A DNA stretch of 7,271 nt, taken from the NCBI RefSeq assembly GCF_001983105.1, contig NZ_MOMC01000004.1:41081-48351 (forward strand), given 5' to 3'. Within the stretch, counting starts at the first letter, position 1, and each line of letters begins with the position of its first letter. The position numbers and the translations under genes are program-made. This document shows, one piece after another, positions 5,176 through 7,271 of the stretch. The notes beneath the pieces are model-generated. The model searched no databases. It saw nothing but the letters and a program-made list of their open reading frames with translations, and was not told the DNA's origin. Source of the DNA: Pseudofrankia asymbiotica (GTDB lineage Bacteria > Actinomycetota > Actinomycetes > Frankiales > Frankiaceae).

Positions 5176-6600
5176 ATGTCGAGCACCATCTCCGATTCGG
5201 AAATCGAGCTGTACCCCGCTCTCGCCCTGGGCGCCGAGCCGGACGTCGCGACGCTGCGCGCCACGGTCCGTGGGGCCGTCCTCGAGCCGGGCGACGAGGG
5301 CTTCGACGAGGCGCGTGGCACCTACAACCTCGTGGTGGACCAGCGTCCGGCGCTGATCGTCGTACCCGCCGACGCCCAGGACGTCGTCACCGTCATCCGG
5401 TACGCGAGTCACCGCGCGATGCGGGTCGTCCCGCAGCGCACCGGCCACAACGCCGAGCCGCTCGGCGACCTGGCGGGCGCGGTCCTGCTGCGGACCGACG
5501 CGATGCGGGAGGTCCGGATCGACGCCGAGCGCCGCCGCGCGCTGGTGGGCGCCGGCGCCAAGTGGGAGGACGTCGTCCCCTCGGCCTCCGAGCTCGGTCT
5601 CGCCGCCCTGCACGGCTCCACCCCGGACGTGAGCGTCGTCGGCTACACGCTCGGCGGCGGCCTCGGCTGGTATGCCCGCGCGCTCGGGCTGGCCTGCAAC
5701 AGCGTCACCGGCATCCAGGTCGCGACCGCGGACGGGGTGCTCCGGTGGGTCGACCCGGACGTGGAGCCGGAGCTGTTCTGGGCGCTGCGCGGGGGTGGCG
5801 GCACCTTCGGCGTGGTCACCGCGATCGAGTTCAGGCTCTACCCGGTCACCGAGGTCTACGCCGGCGTGCTGTTCTTCCCCTGGGAGCGCTCAGCCGAGGT
5901 GCTGCGCGCCTGGGAGGCCTGGACCCGGACCGTGCCCGACGAGATGACCTCCGTTGGCCGGATCATGCAGTTCCCGCCCTTCCCCGAGATTCCCGAGCCG
6001 ATGCGCGGCAAGGCGTTCGTGCTGGTCGAGGGCGTGTACCTCGGCGACGAGGAGACCGGCGCCCAGCTGATGGAGCCGCTTCGCCGTCTCGGACCGCTCC
6101 TCGACACCTTCGCGATGGTTCCGCCCGCCGGAATCGCCGAGTTGCACATGGATCCGCCGCAGCCGCTGCCCTACCAGAGCGACAGCATGGTGCTGACCGA
6201 CGTCACCCAGGCCGACATCGACCGGTTCGTCGACGCGATCGGTCCGGGCTCCGGCTCGCCGCTGGTCAGCGTCGAGATCCGCCACCTCGGCGGGGAGCTG
6301 GACCGGGTGCGGCGCGGCAGTGGCGCCCTGTCCCGGATGCCCGGCTCGTACATCCTCTTCGGCGTCGGCATCGCTCCCGACCCCGCGGGCGTCCAGACGG
6401 TCCGGCAGTGGCTCGCGACGATGAAGGAGTCGCTGCGCGACCAGGCCGGCGGCCTGTATCTCAACTTCACCGAGAAGGCGGTGGACCCGGCCGAGATCTT
6501 CCCGGTGGACGTCTACGAGCGTCTGCGGGCGGTCCGGGCGAGCGTCGACCCGAACGGTCTGATCCGCGCCAACCACGAGATCCCGGCCGCCCGCGACTAA
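5176..6600 (+). CDS. FAD-linked oxidoreductase, berberine-bridge-enzyme-like (PCMH-type FAD domain)
   Basis: A 474-residue flavoprotein of the VAO/PCMH superfamily with a BBE C-terminus. FAD domain about 55-225: RPALIVVPADAQDVVTVIRYA (57-77), the flavin-linking region RTGHNAEPLG with H91 as the likely 8-alpha-histidyl site, GAGAKWEDV (125-133), SVVGYTLGGGLGWYAR (153-168), VATADGVLRWV, and ELFWALRGGGGTFGVVTAIEF (199-219). The substrate domain follows. The C-terminal GLYLNFTEK and VYERLRAVRASVDPNGLIRANHEI match the BBE tail. The Cys found before the GYTLGGG motif in bicovalent members is absent here (PDVSVVG), so only a single flavin link is expected. Start chosen at ATG 5176: AAGGA at 5162-5166 is 9 bases upstream and the family begins about here; an in-frame GTG at 5071 would add an atypical 35 residues. 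There is no signal peptide, so it is cytoplasmic. Such enzymes oxidise sugars, alcohols or secondary metabolites; the substrate is not identifiable. Convergent with the downstream cupin. Confidence 0.92.
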   Translation: MSSTISDSEIELYPALALGAEPDVATLRATVRGAVLEPGDEGFDEARGTYNLVVDQRPALIVVPADAQDVVTVIRYASHRAMRVVPQRTGHNAEPLGDLAGAVLLRTDAMREVRIDAERRRALVGAGAKWEDVVPSASELGLAALHGSTPDVSVVGYTLGGGLGWYARALGLACNSVTGIQVATADGVLRWVDPDVEPELFWALRGGGGTFGVVTAIEFRLYPVTEVYAGVLFFPWERSAEVLRAWEAWTRTVPDEMTSVGRIMQFPPFPEIPEPMRGKAFVLVEGVYLGDEETGAQLMEPLRRLGPLLDTFAMVPPAGIAELHMDPPQPLPYQSDSMVLTDVTQADIDRFVDAIGPGSGSPLVSVEIRHLGGELDRVRRGSGALSRMPGSYILFGVGIAPDPAGVQTVRQWLATMKESLRDQAGGLYLNFTEKAVDPAEIFPVDVYERLRAVRASVDPNGLIRANHEIPAARD

Positions 6601-6609
6601 GCGTGCTGG

Positions 6610-6651
6610 TTCCCTACCGATCGGTGGCGATTCCCTACCGATCGGTGGCGA
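6610..6651. repeat. Perfect 21-bp tandem duplication covering the cupin gene's 3' end
   Basis: Bases 6610-6630 and 6631-6651 are identical 21-mers that begin TTCCCTACCG and end ATCGGTGGCGA. Each contains the perfect 10-bp palindrome ACCGATCGGT (6616-6625, 6637-6646). On the minus strand the unit is seven codons long and encodes ATDR followed by the TAG stop, so the cupin's last codons and stop are repeated in frame immediately after its own stop. The exactness implies a recent duplication or active maintenance. Confidence 0.95.
6614..6648. terminator. Candidate bidirectional terminator hairpin built from the 21-bp duplication
   Basis: The two ACCGATCGGT palindromes pair with each other to make a 10-bp perfect stem. 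Read as plus-strand RNA, flanking pairs (C6614-G6648, U6615-G6647, G6626-U6636, G6627-C6635) extend it to 14 bp around a 7-base loop. It begins 13 bases after the TAA of the oxidoreductase gene and includes the cupin stop codon, which is the expected place for a shared terminator between convergent genes. It lacks a clear T-run. Confidence 0.5.
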
Positions 6652-6967
6652 CGGTCAGCAGGACGACCGAGTCCTCGACGGCGGCGAGCGCGTGCCGCTC
6701 GGGCGGGATGGCGACGTGATCGCCGGCCGTACCGTCCCAGTCCCGCTGGCCCGCGGTCAGCCGGACGCGGCCGCGCAGCACCTGGAGGGTGGCCTCACCG
6801 GGGCTTTCGTGCTCGGCGAGCTCCTGGTTCGCCAGCAGGGCGAGGACGGTCTGGCGCAGGGAGTGCCCCTGCCCGCCGTACAGCGTGTGGGCGGCCCGGC
6901 CGGCGTGGGCCTGGCGCGCCAGCGTCAGTTGTTCCTCGGCGATCTCGGTCAACGAGGTCGTCTCCAT
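6635..6967 (-). CDS. Small single-domain cupin protein
   Basis: A 110-residue protein with an N-terminal helical segment (METTSLTEIAEEQLTLAR) followed by one RmlC-type beta-barrel. Cupin motif 1 is represented by LAEHESPGEATLQVLRGRVRL (50-70), with H53, E54 and E58 as possible metal ligands. Motif 2 is AGDHVAIPPERHALAAV (81-97), with H92. The ligand set is reduced compared with classical H-x-H cupins, so metal binding is uncertain; similar small actinobacterial cupins are annotated only by fold. Start chosen at ATG 6967 because GGGGGA (complement of 6973-6978) sits 5 bases upstream; the ATG at 6985 has no ribosome-binding site. It starts 38 bases after the stop of the membrane-protein gene on the same strand, suggesting one operon. 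Its 3' end lies in the 21-bp duplication. Likely a sensory or detoxification helper, but the role is unknown. Confidence 0.85.
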   Translation of the reverse strand: METTSLTEIAEEQLTLARQAHAGRAAHTLYGGQGHSLRQTVLALLANQELAEHESPGEATLQVLRGRVRLTAGQRDWDGTAGDHVAIPPERHALAAVEDSVVLLTVATDR

Positions 6968-7005
6968 CGCTGTCCCCCACTTCATGGATGGTTGGGCCTG
7001 TTCGG

Positions 7006-7271
7006 TCAGGCGGCGGCGAGCAGGAGGACGCCGCCCGCGAGGAGAGCCGCCACCTTGGCCGCCTCGAGGACGATGTATGCATGGTGGGCTGACGAGCGGG
7101 GGGCGTCCCGGCCGGCGAGAACCGCGTCGGAGCGCCGAGTCAGCCTTGGCCGGACAACGGCCAGCTGAACGGCGAGGACACCGACGGCCACCGCCAGAAC
7201 GACGAGGGCGGCCAGGCGAGGGGAGTCGACCGCCAGGAGGACGACGACCACCCCGGCGAAGGCCGCCTCGG
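7006..7271 (-). CDS. Integral membrane protein, C-terminal part (5' end beyond window edge)
   Basis: The minus-strand frame is open from the right edge to a TGA at 7008-7006, giving 87 full codons visible after the partial edge codon. Two hydrophobic helices are clear: an Ala/Val/Leu-rich stretch reading roughly LAALVVLAVAVGVLAVQLAVV, and VLEAAKVAALLAGGVLLLAAA at the extreme C-terminus. Part of another hydrophobic segment (AGVVVVLLAV) enters at the edge. Between the helices is a basic loop, RPRLTRRSDAVLAGRDAPRS, followed by SAHHAYIVLE. This resembles small four-helix membrane proteins of the DUF4149/TMEM205-like type (second-last helix, basic loop, H..Y...E..K helix), but I would not name it firmly. 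The GTG at 7251 lies inside the first hydrophobic stretch, so the true start is probably outside the window. It is upstream of, and probably co-transcribed with, the cupin. Confidence 0.72.
   Translation of the reverse strand, partial: EAAFAGVVVVLLAVDSPRLAALVVLAVAVGVLAVQLAVVRPRLTRRSDAVLAGRDAPRSSAHHAYIVLEAAKVAALLAGGVLLLAAA

Noticed and set aside
3915..6651. Mobile element or transposon ends
   Set aside because: The tandem repeats are not matched by terminal inverted repeats, transposase, integrase or target-site duplications anywhere in the window.
5166..6719. Plus-strand 517-codon frame overlapping the FAD oxidoreductase
   Set aside because: A +1 shadow of high composition bias; the FAD-binding motifs are in the frame starting at 5176.

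Overview
The window is very GC-rich, with strong G/C preference at third codon positions, long antisense shadow frames, GTG/ATG starts and ATGA-type gene overlap. This points to a high-GC actinomycete. The proteins look Frankia-like or streptosporangial, but the genus cannot be fixed from the sequence alone.

Layout. (1) Bases 1-3917, plus strand: a two-gene RNA-repair cassette. The 3' part of hen1 (its start lies left of the window) overlaps by 4 bases a full-length pnkp encoding a kinase-phosphatase-ligase. In this established system Pnkp heals and seals cleaved tRNA, and Hen1 2'-O-methylates the 3' end at the break before sealing, so that the repaired tRNA resists being cut again. Essentially all expected catalytic residues are visible. 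(2) Bases 3915-4040: the convergent gap after pnkp is completely filled by about nine imperfect 14-bp tandem units that run from the pnkp stop codon to the stop codon of the next gene. (3) Bases 4039-4845, minus strand: a PLP-dependent class IV aminotransferase or aminodeoxychorismate lyase-like protein. (4) Bases 4846-5175: a 330-base divergent regulatory region, locally less GC-rich. It holds a chain of overlapping, competing inverted repeats in front of the aminotransferase and a promoter/operator candidate in front of the next gene. (5) Bases 5176-6600, plus strand: a cytoplasmic FAD-linked oxidoreductase of the berberine-bridge-enzyme-like family, of unknown substrate. (6) Bases 6601-6651: a second convergent junction carrying a perfect 21-bp tandem duplication. 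It contains the stop codon of the following minus-strand gene and can fold into a strong hairpin. (7) Bases 6635-7271, minus strand: a small cupin preceded by the C-terminal part of a small membrane protein that runs off the right edge. These two are probably co-transcribed.

The one recognisable system is Hen1-Pnkp RNA repair. The other genes look like ordinary accessory metabolism with no evident link to it. The least explained signals are non-coding: stop-codon-containing tandem repeats at both convergent junctions, and the attenuator-like inverted-repeat chain upstream of the aminotransferase.
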